This document shows, piece by piece, positions 1 through 11,700 of a stretch of 64,000 nucleotides of DNA. Origin of the DNA: Cafeteria roenbergensis. Lineage: Eukaryota > Sar > Bigyra > Bicosoecida > Cafeteriaceae. Numbering within the stretch: position 1 is the stretch's first letter; every line of letters begins with the position of its first letter. The DNA is taken from NCBI GenBank assembly GCA_008330645.1, contig VLTN01000026.1, positions 186,001-250,000 on the forward strand. Direction: 5' to 3'. The notes beneath the pieces were generated by a model. The model did no database searches. It saw only the letters and a program-made list of their open reading frames with translations, and was not told where the DNA came from. The translations under genes and the position numbers were made by a program.

Positions 1-178
1 GGGTGGCCAGGCCGGAATGCAACTTGCGCAGCCGCCAGGTTCCTTGAGCCGATCCGGCCCGCCGCTGGCTCCGCGCCGCCCCTGAGCCGCGCCGCACCCC
101 CGCGATGCCCGGGCTGCGCGTGTGCGCACCCGCCATCTGCCTTTCTGTCCCGCCTCCCGTCGCCGCGGCGTGGCGCAG

Positions 179-1540
179 GTGCTGGTGCTGGACCAGTCCG
201 CTTCTTACGGCGGCACGTGCGCTTCGCCCAACCTCACCGACCTGTTCAAGCGCTTCAACGATGGTGCCGAGCCCCCCAAGGGCCTCTTTGAGGCCCTTGG
301 CCGCGACCGCGACTACAACGTGGACCTGATCCCCAAGTTCATGATGGCCGAGGGCGCGCTCAAGGACGTGCTCGTCAAGACCCGCGTGCACACCAGCATC
401 CAGGCCACCGCCGGGTTTGCAGGCATCGGCGGCTGCTACGTCTTCTCCAAGACGCTCGGCAAGGGCTGGTTCTCGGCCGGCGCGGCCGGGGTGGAGAAGC
501 TCCCCGCCACCCCCTCGGAGGCCATGAGCTCCCCGCTCCTCAGCATGGCGCAGAAGCTCTCCCTCCGGTCCTTCCTCGTCTTCGTCAACGGCTGCGAGAC
601 CCCGCAGCGCGGGCCCGACGGCACCGACCTCACCAAGACCACCTCCCGCCAGCTCTACGCCAAGTTCTTCTCCTCCAGCGACGCCGACCTCCCGCAGTTC
701 GTCGGCCACGGCATGGCCCTCTTCCCCTCGGACGAGTACCTCGACCGCCCCGCGTCGAACCTCGTGGCCGCCATCCAGCTCTACCGCGACTCCATTGAGC
801 GCGTCAAGACCAGCCCGTTCATCTACCCCATGTACGGCCTCAGCACCCTCCCCGAGGCGTTCTCGCGCCTCTGCGCAGTGCAGGGCGGCGTGTTCATGCT
901 CCGCACCGCGGTCAAGGGCCTCCTGTACGAGGACGGCAAGGTGGCTGGCGTGCTGGCCCAGCCCGAGTTCGCGGACGAGCCCCAGGCCGCCCGCGCATCG
1001 GTCGTCGTCGCCGACGCAAACTTCCTCCCCGCCGAGAAGCGCGGCAAGTCCCTCGGCGACGTTGTCCGCGCCATCTGCCTCACCAGCGCGCCCCCCCGCG
1101 GCGTCAAGACCTCCTCGGCGCAGATCATCGTGCCCCAGGCGCAGGTCGGCCGCCGCAACGACATCTACATGAGCATGCTCGGCGAGAAGCAGATGGTCTG
1201 CGCCAAGGGCAAGTACGTGTGCATCGCCTCCACCACCGCGGAGGGAAAGGGCTCCCTCGACGCCGAGCTCAAGCCCGCTCTGGACCTGCTCGAGGGCGAC
1301 AGCGTCATTGCAAAGTTCGACTCAACCGCGCCCCTCTACGCGCCCTCCAAGGACGCCCCCGAGGACAACGTGTACTCCACCGGGTCCTACGACGCCACCA
1401 CCCACTTCGAGTCGGTGATGCGCGACGTGGCGCATCTGTGGAACCTCATGACCGGCGAGACGCTCAAGGACTTTTCCGTGCCGTCGCCGGAGGAGGCTGC
1501 CGCCGCCGCAGCAGCGGCTGCCGAGTCGGCAGACGCCTGA
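179..1540 (+). CDS. GDI: Rab GDP dissociation inhibitor (3' exon, N-terminus outside window)
   Basis: This exon encodes 453 residues of a Rab GDI, the cytosolic chaperone that extracts prenylated GDP-bound Rab GTPases from membranes and recycles them. The family pattern is followed end to end: YGG after the first strand, LFKRF, RDYNVDLIPKF (the Rab-binding conserved region), FVGHGMALF, SPFIYPMYGL with RLCAVQGGVFML, and YDATTHFE near the C-terminus. The tail is an alanine run. The exon starts at an intron acceptor (CAG at 176-178) in phase 0, just before VLVLDQ, which corresponds to KVLHMDRN in other GDIs. The first 30 or so residues, with the dinucleotide-fold glycine motif, must lie on an exon before position 1; bases 1-178 show no coding match. 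GDI fits better than Rab escort protein because the length is about 450 residues and the large REP insertions are absent. Confidence 0.93.
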   Translation: MLVLDQSASYGGTCASPNLTDLFKRFNDGAEPPKGLFEALGRDRDYNVDLIPKFMMAEGALKDVLVKTRVHTSIQATAGFAGIGGCYVFSKTLGKGWFSAGAAGVEKLPATPSEAMSSPLLSMAQKLSLRSFLVFVNGCETPQRGPDGTDLTKTTSRQLYAKFFSSSDADLPQFVGHGMALFPSDEYLDRPASNLVAAIQLYRDSIERVKTSPFIYPMYGLSTLPEAFSRLCAVQGGVFMLRTAVKGLLYEDGKVAGVLAQPEFADEPQAARASVVVADANFLPAEKRGKSLGDVVRAICLTSAPPRGVKTSSAQIIVPQAQVGRRNDIYMSMLGEKQMVCAKGKYVCIASTTAEGKGSLDAELKPALDLLEGDSVIAKFDSTAPLYAPSKDAPEDNVYSTGSYDATTHFESVMRDVAHLWNLMTGETLKDFSVPSPEEAAAAAAAAAESADA

Positions 1541-2102
1541 ATATGTCAGTATCTGTGAGTGTGTGAGTGTGTGTGAGTGTGAGTGTGCGTGCGAGCACGC
1601 GCGCGCGCGCGCTTGCGTGGCCGCCTGTGCCCCGCCCGAGCCTTGCCACGGCCGCTCAGCCAGTTGCGCCCCCAAAGCGCCCACGCTCACCACCCGCTGG
1701 CACACGACACCGCCCGCTCAAGGCAAGTGTGCGCACTCAGTCGCTGCCGCGTGCGTGTGTGGGGGTTGCGTAGTGGGGGAGGGTGCAAGAGAGGTCGAAT
1801 AAGTGCGCGTGGCCGCAGAGCGTGGCCAGCCGTGTGAGCACTACGTGCGACGGATCGCGTTGCACCGCGACGGCCAGGGCGTGGAGAGCGTTGCGAGCAT
1901 GCCGCGACGGGATACGCACACGCACGTGCCCCGCGCGAAGCGCAGTGGCGGCCGGCGCGCGATGGGGAGACACAGACGGGGTTGCGGCAGGGCAGCGCGG
2001 CCAGCGGGCCGGCGCGCTCTGCCTGACTAGCACCGGCTGGGGCAGGGGCGCGGGGGGGAGGGGTGGCGACTGGAAGGGCGAGGGCGAGGGCAGGCGAGGG
2101 CC
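1541..2102. other. Convergent intergenic spacer, GDI to CCT7
   Basis: This is 562 bases between the two stop codons. It holds a GT-rich then GC-rich simple repeat at its left end (listed separately) and one copy of the abundant octamer at 2016-2023. Open frames crossing it look like chance products of the base composition. I see no gene in it. Confidence 0.6.
1555..1613. repeat. GT/GC dinucleotide-like simple repeat
   Basis: Alternating GTGTGAGTGT units pass into GTGCGTGCGAGCACGC and then a pure GC dinucleotide run, just 3' of the GDI stop codon. It is an alternating purine-pyrimidine tract and is probably in the 3' UTR or spacer. Confidence 0.8.
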
Positions 2103-4363
2103 TCAGCGGCCGCCGCGGCCCTGCATCTGGCGGACACCGCGACCGCCTGCGACCATTCCGCGCATGCCCTGGCCTCCCATGGCCTGCGACATGGCCGCGC
2201 CCCTGCCGAAGCCGCGGCCTCCGACGCCCTGGGAGCGGCGCTGCTGCTCGGCCTGCTCGCTCTTGGGGTTGCGCACAGTCTCGTCCACGGACAGGACGAT
2301 GCAAGCGGCCTCGGTGGCCGACGCGAAGGAGTTGCACTTGGAGGCGGTGGGCTCCCACACGCCGCGCTCCATGGTGTCGCAGATGCCCTCGTGCTCGATG
2401 TCGACGCCGATCCACTTGCAAGCCTCGGTCTTGGCGGCGTGGGCGTGGCGGAGCTTGTTGAGAATGTCGGTGGCGTCGAAGCCGGCGTTCTCCGCGAGCT
2501 GGCGGGGGATGAGCTCGAGGGCGCGGGCGTAGGCGGCCACGATGAGCTGCAGCTTGCCCTCGATGGTCTTGGAGTAGTCGCGGAGGTGGCGCGCGACCTC
2601 GAGCTCGACGGCTCCGCCTCCGGCGACCACCTCGGTGGACTTGACGCAGTTCTTGACCACCATGAGAGCGTCGTGGAGGGAGCGCTCGGTCTCGGCGATG
2701 AACTGGTCGGCGCCGCCGCGCATCACGAGGGTGGCGGTGCGGGCGTGGGGGCAGCCCTTGAAGATGTTGTAGCGCTCCGCGCCCACCTGGCGCTCCTCGA
2801 AGTCGCCGCAGGTGCCGAGCACGCTGGGCTCGAGGCCGTGCACGGTGGTCTGGACCTTGCCACCGGTGGCCTTGGCGGTGCGGGTGAGGTCCTTGTCGGC
2901 GACGCGGCCCGCGCAGAAGATGTCGCGGTCGGCGAAGTACTGCGTGGCGAGGTCTCCGATGGGGAGCTTGGAGAGGACGATGTTGGCGCCCGACTCGGCG
3001 CAGAGGCGGAGCTTCTCGTAGATGATCTCCCACTCGGCGTCGACGATGCTCTGGTACTTGGCGGGGTCGTCGATGCGGATCTCGGCGTTCTCGCGCTCGC
3101 TCTTGAGCTCCAGCTCCAGGTTCAGGAGGAGGATGCGCGGCTCGGTGAAGGTCTTGGGCTGCTGCTCGAAGCCCGCGTAGCTAAAGGTGCGCTTGAAGGC
3201 CACGCCCTCCACGAGGAACGACTCGGTGACAGCGGCGCCGGGCACCTTCTTGAGGCCGACCATGCTGAGGTCGAGGCCTTCGCCCAGGCACTCGATGGCG
3301 TCCACGACCATGGGCGCGAAGAAGTCCTGGTAGCGGGCGATGAGCTTGGAGTTGAGCGCGGTCTTGGCGCACCTTTCCATGAGGGAACGGCGGCCGGCCG
3401 ACGCAGCGGCGGCATCGCCAGTGTCCGCAACGCCGACGGAAAGCTCGGACAGCTTGCGGAGAGCCTCGGCCTGGGCAAGGCGGAAGCCCTTGATGATCAC
3501 CTGCGGGTGAACGCCGTCCTCCACAAACGACTTGGCCTCCTTGAGGAACTCGCCGGACAGGAGGGTCACCGTCGTGGTGCCGTCTCCGATCTCGGCGTCC
3601 TGCGCGCGGGCCACGTCCACAAGAGTCTTGGCGGCGGGGTGCACGATGTCCATCAGCTTCAGAATCTCGGCGCCGTCGTTGGAGATGGTGGCCTGCGAGG
3701 ACGTTGGGAAGTTGCGGGGCTCGAGGCGGGCAAGGTGGAGCCGCACGGGGACGCAAGCCGCACCCTAGGCAGTAAACAAGGAGCCCCCTCAAGATTGGCG
3801 GCGGCCAGCCGGCCAAAGGGGCCGCCTGGAGGGCGGGGCGAGGGGGATTGGGCCGGATGACGAGCTTTGAACCAGAGTCCTCTGCCGCCAGAGACAACAC
3901 CAATCCCTGGCCGCCTTGCGGCCGCGCCCCCTCCTCGCCGCAGCGCCCGCCTGGCCCGCGCGGCTTCCCGATCCGTACGGGGCTCCGCGCGCCCGTGCAC
4001 AGGCCCGGCTCGCGGGGACGGCAAGCACGGCTTGCCGTCTCCCCGGCCCACCGCAGGCAAACCAGAACACCACCTCGCGAGCGAAGGGGCGGCTGCGCCC
4101 CGCCGAGGCCGCCCCGCCCGCGCGGACCGCCCCTGAGCGGCGCCCGCCTTGCCGTTCCTGGCGGCGCAACTGCTCGTGCTCACCTTGGACCCGTCGTGGA
4201 TCAGCTTGTCCATGCCGCGCGGGCCGAGCGTGGTGCGAATCGCCTCCACAACGGCCTGGCAAGCGTTGATGTTGCTGATGAGCTGGGCCTTGCCCTGGCT
4301 CGTGTCAGTGCCATCCTTGAGCAGGATGATGGGAGGGCGGAACCCGACGTTAGGGTTCATCAT
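2103..4363 (-). CDS. CCT7: T-complex protein 1 subunit eta (CCT7), two exons
   Basis: This encodes one of eight subunits of the cytosolic CCT/TRiC chaperonin, which folds actin, tubulin and other proteins in an ATP-driven double ring. Exon 1 (4363-4184) encodes 60 residues ending [17 protein letters not shown]; the donor is GTGAGC. The intron is 491 bases (4183-3693) and phase 0. Exon 2 (3692-2103) resumes at [13 protein letters not shown], exactly as in other eta subunits, giving 589 residues. The nucleotide-binding motif NDGA lies near residue 65 and the catalytic GDGTTT near 96. ALSSKLI-like, FAGRV-like and VVAGGGAVE family blocks follow, and the C-terminus is a GRG/GGM-rich tail. TFSYAGFE and [15 protein letters not shown] identify eta rather than another subunit. 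The start is ATGATG at 4363-4358. All key residues are present. Confidence 0.96.
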
Positions 4364-5752
4364 GGCTGCCTCTCCGTGGCCTGTGGGGCCGCCGAGCGCT
4401 CGGGCGCACGCTCGCCAACCGCTGCCCCCCTTTCAAACTTGCAGAGCTCTGCAGTTCAGCAGAATACTGCCGGCCGCCGCGCCCGGCCCACACTGCCCCT
4501 CGGCCAATGGGGCGCCAACACATCAGCCCGTTGCCCGTGACATGGGGATCATGCGCGGGACGGCGGCTCTAAGGCTGTCTGGCCCGGGCTTGCGTCGCGA
4601 TCGGGTGCGGGCCGGGCGCTCCCACCGGCGCCCGCGGGTGCTGCCGCGCGCCAGAATCACCGGAAGGCAGTCTATGGACGCTGTTTGGTGTGGCGCGTTG
4701 TAGTGCATCTCCAGGACAGCGGGGCGGCTCTCGCTTGCGCTTGGGCGTCGCGAGGAGATGTCGCGAGCAGGCCGCAGCTGCGCGTGGTGGCTTCTCACGC
4801 TTGGCCCGGGCCGATGGCTTCCGGGTCGACTTGCACAGCGTACCAGTGCATCGCCACGCTGTAGTGGCCGGAGCGACAGCCTGCACGAGCTTGCTGGGCG
4901 CACCCAGGCGGCTTGCGCTCTCTAGCTTGCCCGACGCGCCCGACAGCGTCGGCGCTTGCTTCAGGGGCGAGCAGCGGTACCAATACGACGGAAAAGGGCC
5001 TTTTAGCACGGCCATAGGGCCGCACGCGGGCCCCATGACGGCTCGTCGTTCGAGGCTGAGCGGGCTGGGTTGGATTTTTGTTTTTTTGTAGGCGCCGCCG
5101 GCCACCACCGCTCTGCCGCCGGTGCTGGCCTCGCAGCCCAAGGCCCAAGTTGTGCTCGGCCTCCGCGCAGCTGCTGCAATCGCGCGCCTCCGTGCTGCGG
5201 CGTGGCGGTCTGGCTGCGTTCGCATCCGCATCGCACGCCGCCTCGCAGCCCGAGCCACGGACGATCCAAGTTCCGCATACTGACCACGGCCCGGCAAGTG
5301 CATCGCGCGCGCTGGGGTCTCGAAAACACCAAAACGATTGGAATTTGGTGCGCCCAGCCCGCTTCGTCGTGGAGCCCTCCGACATGCCGGCTGCCGATGC
5401 AGGCGTGCGCCGAATGTAGACAGAGCTGCATATATGTCAAGCAACGTGCGGGGGGCCGGCAAATACGAGTCGCATAGCCTTCCCAGCGAGGGCAGCCCAG
5501 GAGCACACGCAGCACAGGAGGCTGGGGGCAGGCGGCCAGGCGGATCGCAGGACCGCGTGACTGGACTGCGTCCCGCCGCCAGGTTGCCCAACTGACAAGC
5601 GCGGTCAGACCCTCACCGTTCTGCGAACGCCGCCGCCTTTCGGCCGCTCCTGGTCGCTCACCGAAGTGCCTTCTCGGCCCTGGACAGTTTCCACCCACTG
5701 GTAGGGGCGCGTGGCTGCTGCTGCGCCCGCTTTCTGATCCTGGCTGGGCAGA
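4364..5752. other. Intergenic spacer upstream of CCT7 and the 3,265-codon gene
   Basis: This 1.4 kb divergent spacer probably carries promoters for both neighbours. It holds a 14-bp perfect palindrome at 4440-4453, one octamer copy at 5110-5117, and a short T-rich patch at about 5074-5090. A 340-codon frame on the minus strand is alanine/arginine-rich with no family resemblance, and I treat it as chance. Confidence 0.5.
4440..4453. promoter_or_regulatory. 14-bp perfect palindrome upstream of CCT7
   Basis: TGCAGAGCTCTGCA reads the same on both strands and lies 77 bases upstream of the CCT7 start codon. It joins two copies of the GCAGAGC half-site that is abundant across the window. A dimeric factor site is one possible reading; no function is shown. 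Confidence 0.3.
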
Positions 5753-8700
5753 ATGAAGGCACGGCCGACCAGCGCCCGTGCGGACTCCGGGAGTCACTTG
5801 CGCCCGCCATCCGCTGGCCTGGGGCGGCGCTCTGCGGCGTCCGCCGCGGCAATGGACTCGACGGAGCTAGGCGACCGGTTGGACCGGCGCGAGAAGCGGC
5901 TGGCGGCTCGGATGGCCGAGGCTCGGGCAAGGCACGCGCGGAGAGCGCAGGCAGTTGCCGCGGCAGCCGGCCTTGGTGCCGGCCCTCAGTCCGGCAGCTT
6001 GCCCCGCTTGCCCCCCGTCAAGCCGCCCCAGCCCCCCTCTCTGGGGCGCACGGCCCCGCTGCCGTCGGCTTCCGCCGTGACGGCCGGCTCGACCCGGCGA
6101 TTCAGCTCCGCCGGCAGAACAGCGTCTTCGGCCTCCTCCTCCTCCTCCGCAGGCTCCTCCCCTGCTGTTGCGGTGGCGGCGGCGGCGGGCGGAGTTGGGC
6201 CCCGCCACACCACCGCTCTCAGCACCTCCACGCCGCAGCTGCGCCGGCTCAGGGGCTCTTCTGTGGCCGCCGCCGCCACGCAGCCTCAACCGCAGCACCG
6301 CCCGCCAGCTGCGTCGGCTGCGTCAGCCGCGTCGTCCCCTGTCGCGACGGCACCCTCGGCGCCGTCCCTGGCTGCGCTTCCCTCGAACCCTGCTGGCGAC
6401 GTCGACCACGCCGCTGCGGACCCGGCCGGAGATGCGCTTCTCACTCCTGCTTCCGCCACCCAGGGCACTGCCGCCCCCGCCAGCGATGACCAAGTCGCCG
6501 CCGCTGCCACCAGCGACGACATCGCGGCGGCAGAGCTGCTCATGGCCACTCCCTTCGTGCTCCTGAAGCGCGACGACCGCTCGCCCGCCGGCGCAGGCGC
6601 TGCGCGCGGCTCGACCGCCCGCGGCTCGGCTGCAGCGCTGCACCCGTTCATCAGCGTGCAGCGCCAGCACACGTTCGGCTCGGACGTCGGCACCCACAAC
6701 GGCGACGCGGGCGGCGACGGTGACGAGAGCAAACTGGAAGGATTGGGGGCGCAGGAGGAGGAGGAGGAGGAGGGCTCTCCGAAGCACCGCAACCAGTGGC
6801 AGACGCAGCAGCTGCGCGTGGTCCCGGTCGCGGTGCGGGCGGCAGCGGCGGGGGGTGCGGCGCCGGGCACCGCTGGTGCCGCCCGACGCGCTCGCACCGA
6901 CAGCGTGGCCAGCTCCGAAGTGTCCGGTACAGCCCCGCATCGGCTGCATGCCTTGCGCCCTGGGTCTTCAAACCCAAGGCGGGGCTCTACCGGGCAGGAG
7001 GACCTCCGAAATCAGGCGTCGGCGGTGCATTTCGCCGCAATTGCAGCCGCCCTCAGCGGATCGCCGGCACTGCGATTCGCGGAGAGCATCGCGACGGACG
7101 GACCGGCCGGACTGCGTGCCGGCTCTGCAAGCGATATCGGGGCACCGTCGTCCTCCTCGTCCGCCCGAGCCATCGGCCGCAGGCTCAGCAGCGCGTCGGA
7201 GCGCTCAACGGACACTTCATCGGCCCTCGGCAGCACCCAGCCGGCGGATCTGCGGGAGGCGGCCGGCATCGCGACGCCCCCGGCAAGGGCCACAGCAGCG
7301 CACGGTGGGACGGGCGACGCTTCAAGAGGCGGAGGAGGAGGGGGGGCAGCGGCAGTGTCAGCGGCCGCGGCGGCGGTATCAGCAGCGGCGGCAGAGCCCA
7401 GCCCCTGGCTGTCAGCCGGAGCTGCCCTGCTGCGGAGCACAGCAGCAGCGTCCCAAGCCGGCGCGCCGACGCGGCCGGGGCGGGATCAGGGGAGGCCGAT
7501 CGCGGTGACGCCGAGACGGCTAGACGTCAGCGGCGGGGCTGCGTCGATGCCAGCGCTGCCGAGCTCTGGCGCCACAGGCGCTGCGTCGATCCAGCCGCGT
7601 GCGGCGACACTGCACGCGGCTGCCGAGGGCGACGGCGCCGGGTCAGCTGCCGGTCAGGCGCGGGTCGGGGCCCAGTCACGCGGGATCGCCGACTCGGGCT
7701 CGGTGCGACGACACCCGGCCCGGGGCGGTTCGCTCGCTTGGGCGGCGCGTCCCGACAGGGGCGGGGGTGGCGGCGACGGCGACGGCGCCGAGGTGGCCAG
7801 GGGACGGCAGGAGCCTGCGGCGGCGGCGGCGGCGGCTGGGCCCGACCGCGCGGCGGCGTGGCTGGCCGGGGCGGCGCCTCGCAAGTACAACAAGCCGCGG
7901 TTTCGCGTGCTTTGGACCGACGCGGTGCTGCACGGGGCGCGGGTGGCGGAGCAGCGGCCGGGGCCTCTGACGGTGGCGAGCCAGCGGCGCCGCCTGGGGC
8001 GCGCCGCTGCCGAGCGGCGGCGGCTGGCTGAGGTGGTGGCGGCCGCGGAGGCTCGGAAGCGAGCGGAGGCGGAGGCCGCTGCTGTGCGCATGCGGGGCGG
8101 CATCAGAGGCATCTCGGCGCTGCGCCGAGCGCGCCACCGGGCTGACGAGCGGCTGCGCGGGGCCAAGTCCCCCTCCAGCCCCACCTGGCCGGGGCAGGAG
8201 GAGGAGGCTGCAGAGGCGGCGGGCAAGGCCGGAAAGTCGGCCAGGGGCGGTTTCGCGCCCCAGGCGCGCAGGCAGAGCCGCACAGGCGCCGGGAACCGGC
8301 GGGCAGCCGGCCCCGGCGCGCCCGGTGGGTCTGGGGCGCCGGGCGCGGCGGAGCCGACAGAGGCTCTGCTTGGTCCTCGGGGCGCCGGCCCGGCGCTGGT
8401 CGGGGTGGCGTCGCTAGTCGCGTTTGACCCGCGGTCGGAGGCCGACTCTGGCCTGCCGCGGCTCGGCCGCGACGTGACGGCGACGACGTCGGCAGAGGCC
8501 CGCGTCGAGTGGCTCACCACGGTCATCACGCAGTCGGCCGACGTTCGCAGGCGGGTCAGGAAGAGAGTGGCAGCCGCTGCGGCCAGCTCTGCCGGGGACA
8601 GTGACAGGCGGGTCTTGGCCGGCAGAGCTGCAGCAGAGCACCTGCGGCGACTGGAGGAGGAGGCGCTCGCTGCCGCGGCGGCGGCCTTGCGAGCGGGGGG

Positions 8701-11700
8701 CCGCCCAGGCAACGCCGGGGCTGTGCTGATGCGACGGGAGGACCTTCAGTACAGCGACGACGACGACGATGACGACGACGAGGGCTTCGACGCCGACGAC
8801 GCCCACGGGGACGCTGACGCGGCTTCGGGCTCACCCGAGCGCTGGGGGCCATCGCGCGCCTCTGGCCTGTGGGGTCGCGCCAACGGCAGGACCGTCGCTT
8901 CGCAGCCATCGCTCGATCAGGGGTCCATCACGGCGCGGCTGGGCCGTGGCGCTGGGCTGTCGTCCGAGTCCGCGCTCGTCCGCGGCGTGGGCCGCGTCCG
9001 CCGGTCAGGAGGAGCGCCCACTGGGTACGTCGGCGGCTCTGCCACGCCGGGCCGGGGCTCGAGGCCGGGAAGCGCCGCCGCCGGACACCGGAGCGGTTTT
9101 GCGGGTCCAGGCGCCGGCAGCAGGCGGGGTGTCACTGGTGCAGCAACGGCGCGGCCGTCGTCGGCTCTGCCGGGGCACCGGCTGGCCGGCCGGCGGGCAG
9201 CCGCCACGAGCCGCGGGGCAAGGGACGCCCACCGTGGCGCCAGAGGCCGCAGGCCCGCCGGTGCCTCGCCGACGTCGTCGGGCCCCGGATCTCGCGCGTC
9301 CCGGCCGGGGCGCGCGCGGCCGCACTCCGCCCTCCCGGGATGGCGCGGGCGAAGACGCTCCCCGTCCCCGCTTCGGGCAGGGTCGGCTCTGCCGGTGGCG
9401 GGGCGGCGGCCGGCTCCGCTGTACGAGCCGGACTCGGCAGAGCTGGTTGCAGCCGGTCGGCGGCTTCTCGCGGCTCTGCCGATGGCGCTTGGTCGATCGA
9501 TGGTTGGGAAGGGTTCCGCGGCGGGCCAAGCGAGGCCTTCTCTCCACGGAGGCAGCACCGGGCCCCGGGCGACGGACAGCCGATGGGACCTTGATTCTAT
9601 CGTGATGTCGTCTGCAGCTCTGCTGCCGGCTGCGAGCGGTGAGGGTGCGTCGCCGGCGGCCCGCGAACGCGGAGGTGGGGGAATCCTTGGCTGGTCAACG
9701 GCCAGTCAGGGCGCAGTCGGCCACGGATGGGCGGGAGCCGCGCTGGGCGCCCGGCCAGGCAGCGGCGCGCTCGCAGAGGGTCGCGTGGGTTCGGCCGGAT
9801 CGCCAGCGCATGCCGGCGGCTCTGCCGGTGGTCCGAGGGGCCAATCCCGGGGCACGGCCGCCCGGCAGCGAGGGCGGTCGCCGCCAGACCACCGGCTCTC
9901 CGGCGGGAGCGGGCCCAGGGCGCCCGGCCGCCGAGGGGCTGCGTCGCCGGGGGCTGCCGCCTCGGTGGCCTCCGCGGTCTCGACGCCGAGGCCTCGGCTC
10001 TCCGGCTCGGCCAGCGAGGCCGCGACGGCCGCGGCCGGCGGGGAGCAGTCTCTCTTGGGCCTGTCGATGACGGCGCGAGGCGCCGCGGACAGGGCGGCCC
10101 GGCAGGCGGCGCGTGTGGCGCTGGCGCGGCTGCGGGCGGAGGAGGCTACAGCCCGCCACGCCGAGGAGGCGAGGGCGTCGCTCGCCCGTGCCACGTCATC
10201 GGCGGAGGGCCGGCTGCGGAGGGAGCGTGCCATGACGTGGATGGCGCTCTGCGCGGTTTCGGCCCGCTGCGCTCGGCTCATCCGGGCCATATCCACGGCC
10301 CGGATGATCCGTTCGGGCGATCCGGCTGCGGTGGCGGCCGCAGTGGTGGTGCAGCGGCGGGCGCGGGGGGCGATTGCGAGGGCGTACGTGCGGGGCCTGC
10401 TGCTCGTGCGGCCGTCCCTTGGGGCCCTGGTGCTGCGTTGGCGCTTGCGACGGCCCCTTCGGATTCGGCGGGAGGCTGGCCAGCTGCTGGCCAGGTTCGT
10501 GACCGACTTCGTCCTGGACGTCGGCGCCGGGGGGGTCCGTTGGAGGGCCCGCTGCACCAGCTTCTACGAGCGGTGCCTGGCAGCGCAAGCCATGTGCCGC
10601 GCGTTTTTGCGGCGGCAGAGGCTGCGCAAGCTGACCTTGCTCGGGTTCTGGGACCGCTGCGCGTCGCTGGAGCGGTCCAGCCAGCGCTACGCGGAGATGC
10701 TGAGCGACGCGAGGGCAAGCATTGCCAAGCTCATCGACAAGAAGAAGGAGGACTCACTGGGGGGGTCGGGCAAGCGGAAGCAGCCCAAGAGGCGCCGGAA
10801 CGTCGCCGACGCTGCGGCGGGCGGTGCCGCCAGGGGCGACGGGTCGAAGCGGGCGGCCTCCAGAGACCCTCGCAGCGGCTCTGCCACTTCGCGTGGGGCT
10901 CGCCGCTCGCGAGGCACCCCTCGCGGCCTGTTCACGGCTCGGTCGAAGGGGGATGCCTCTGCAAGGGGCTCTGCCGATGGCTCCACGATCGGCTCTGCCC
11001 GCGGCGCGGCTTCCGCGAGGCGCCGCAGGTCCTCGCTGGGGCTTGAGGGGGGCCGCGGGGGAATGTTGGGCAGTCCGATTGCAGGCGGCAGCAGCGTCGT
11101 GGTCGGTCGGGCGGGGGCGGGGCCAGGGCCATTTTCTGGCGAGAGCGCAGCCCCAACGGCGGCGAGCGGGGGGGGGGAATCCCCGGCGGCGACCCCAAAG
11201 GCCAGACGGCCGCGAAACCGCCGGTCGTCCATCGGGGCGCCCGGGGACGCCGCGATGGCGGCAGCAGCTGCCGCCGCGGCCGTATCCGCGCTCCGCCGCG
11301 AAGATCTCGCCACTGCCACAGCGGGGCGAGCCGGGGGCCAGCGCCCCCCGCCGCCGCCCGGACGCAGAGCGCACGCAGCGGCCGGCCAGCCAGCAGTCGG
11401 CAGCGCCGAGGGCAGCGCGGACGCCGGGGCCGCGCCCCGCGAGCTTCGCCCTCCGCCCCCGCCGGGCCGGGCGCTGCCTCCCCTTCGAGCCCTCCCAGAG
11501 AGCGGATCGACGCTTCCGTGGGCGGCACCGCAGCCCTCAGACGCCGAGGTGTCGGCGGACGCGGCGGAGGCGGCGGCGCTCACCCTCGCCCGCGCAAGCG
11601 CCACGGTGCTCGACGCGGCGCGGGCACGGCTCACGCAGGAGGCAGAGCTGCTTCTCGGCAGGGCGAGGCGGTTCGACCTCAAGGCGGTCCACTCCAAGCT

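Noticed and set aside
2391-3860. 489-codon plus-strand frame opposite CCT7
   Set aside because: It is the exact antisense of a certain CCT7 exon; GC-rich codons leave the opposite strand open. No family resemblance.
4569-5591. 340-codon minus-strand frame in the CCT7 upstream spacer
   Set aside because: Its composition (Ala, Arg, Pro, Ser) is what random GC-rich DNA gives; no domain or signal is visible.
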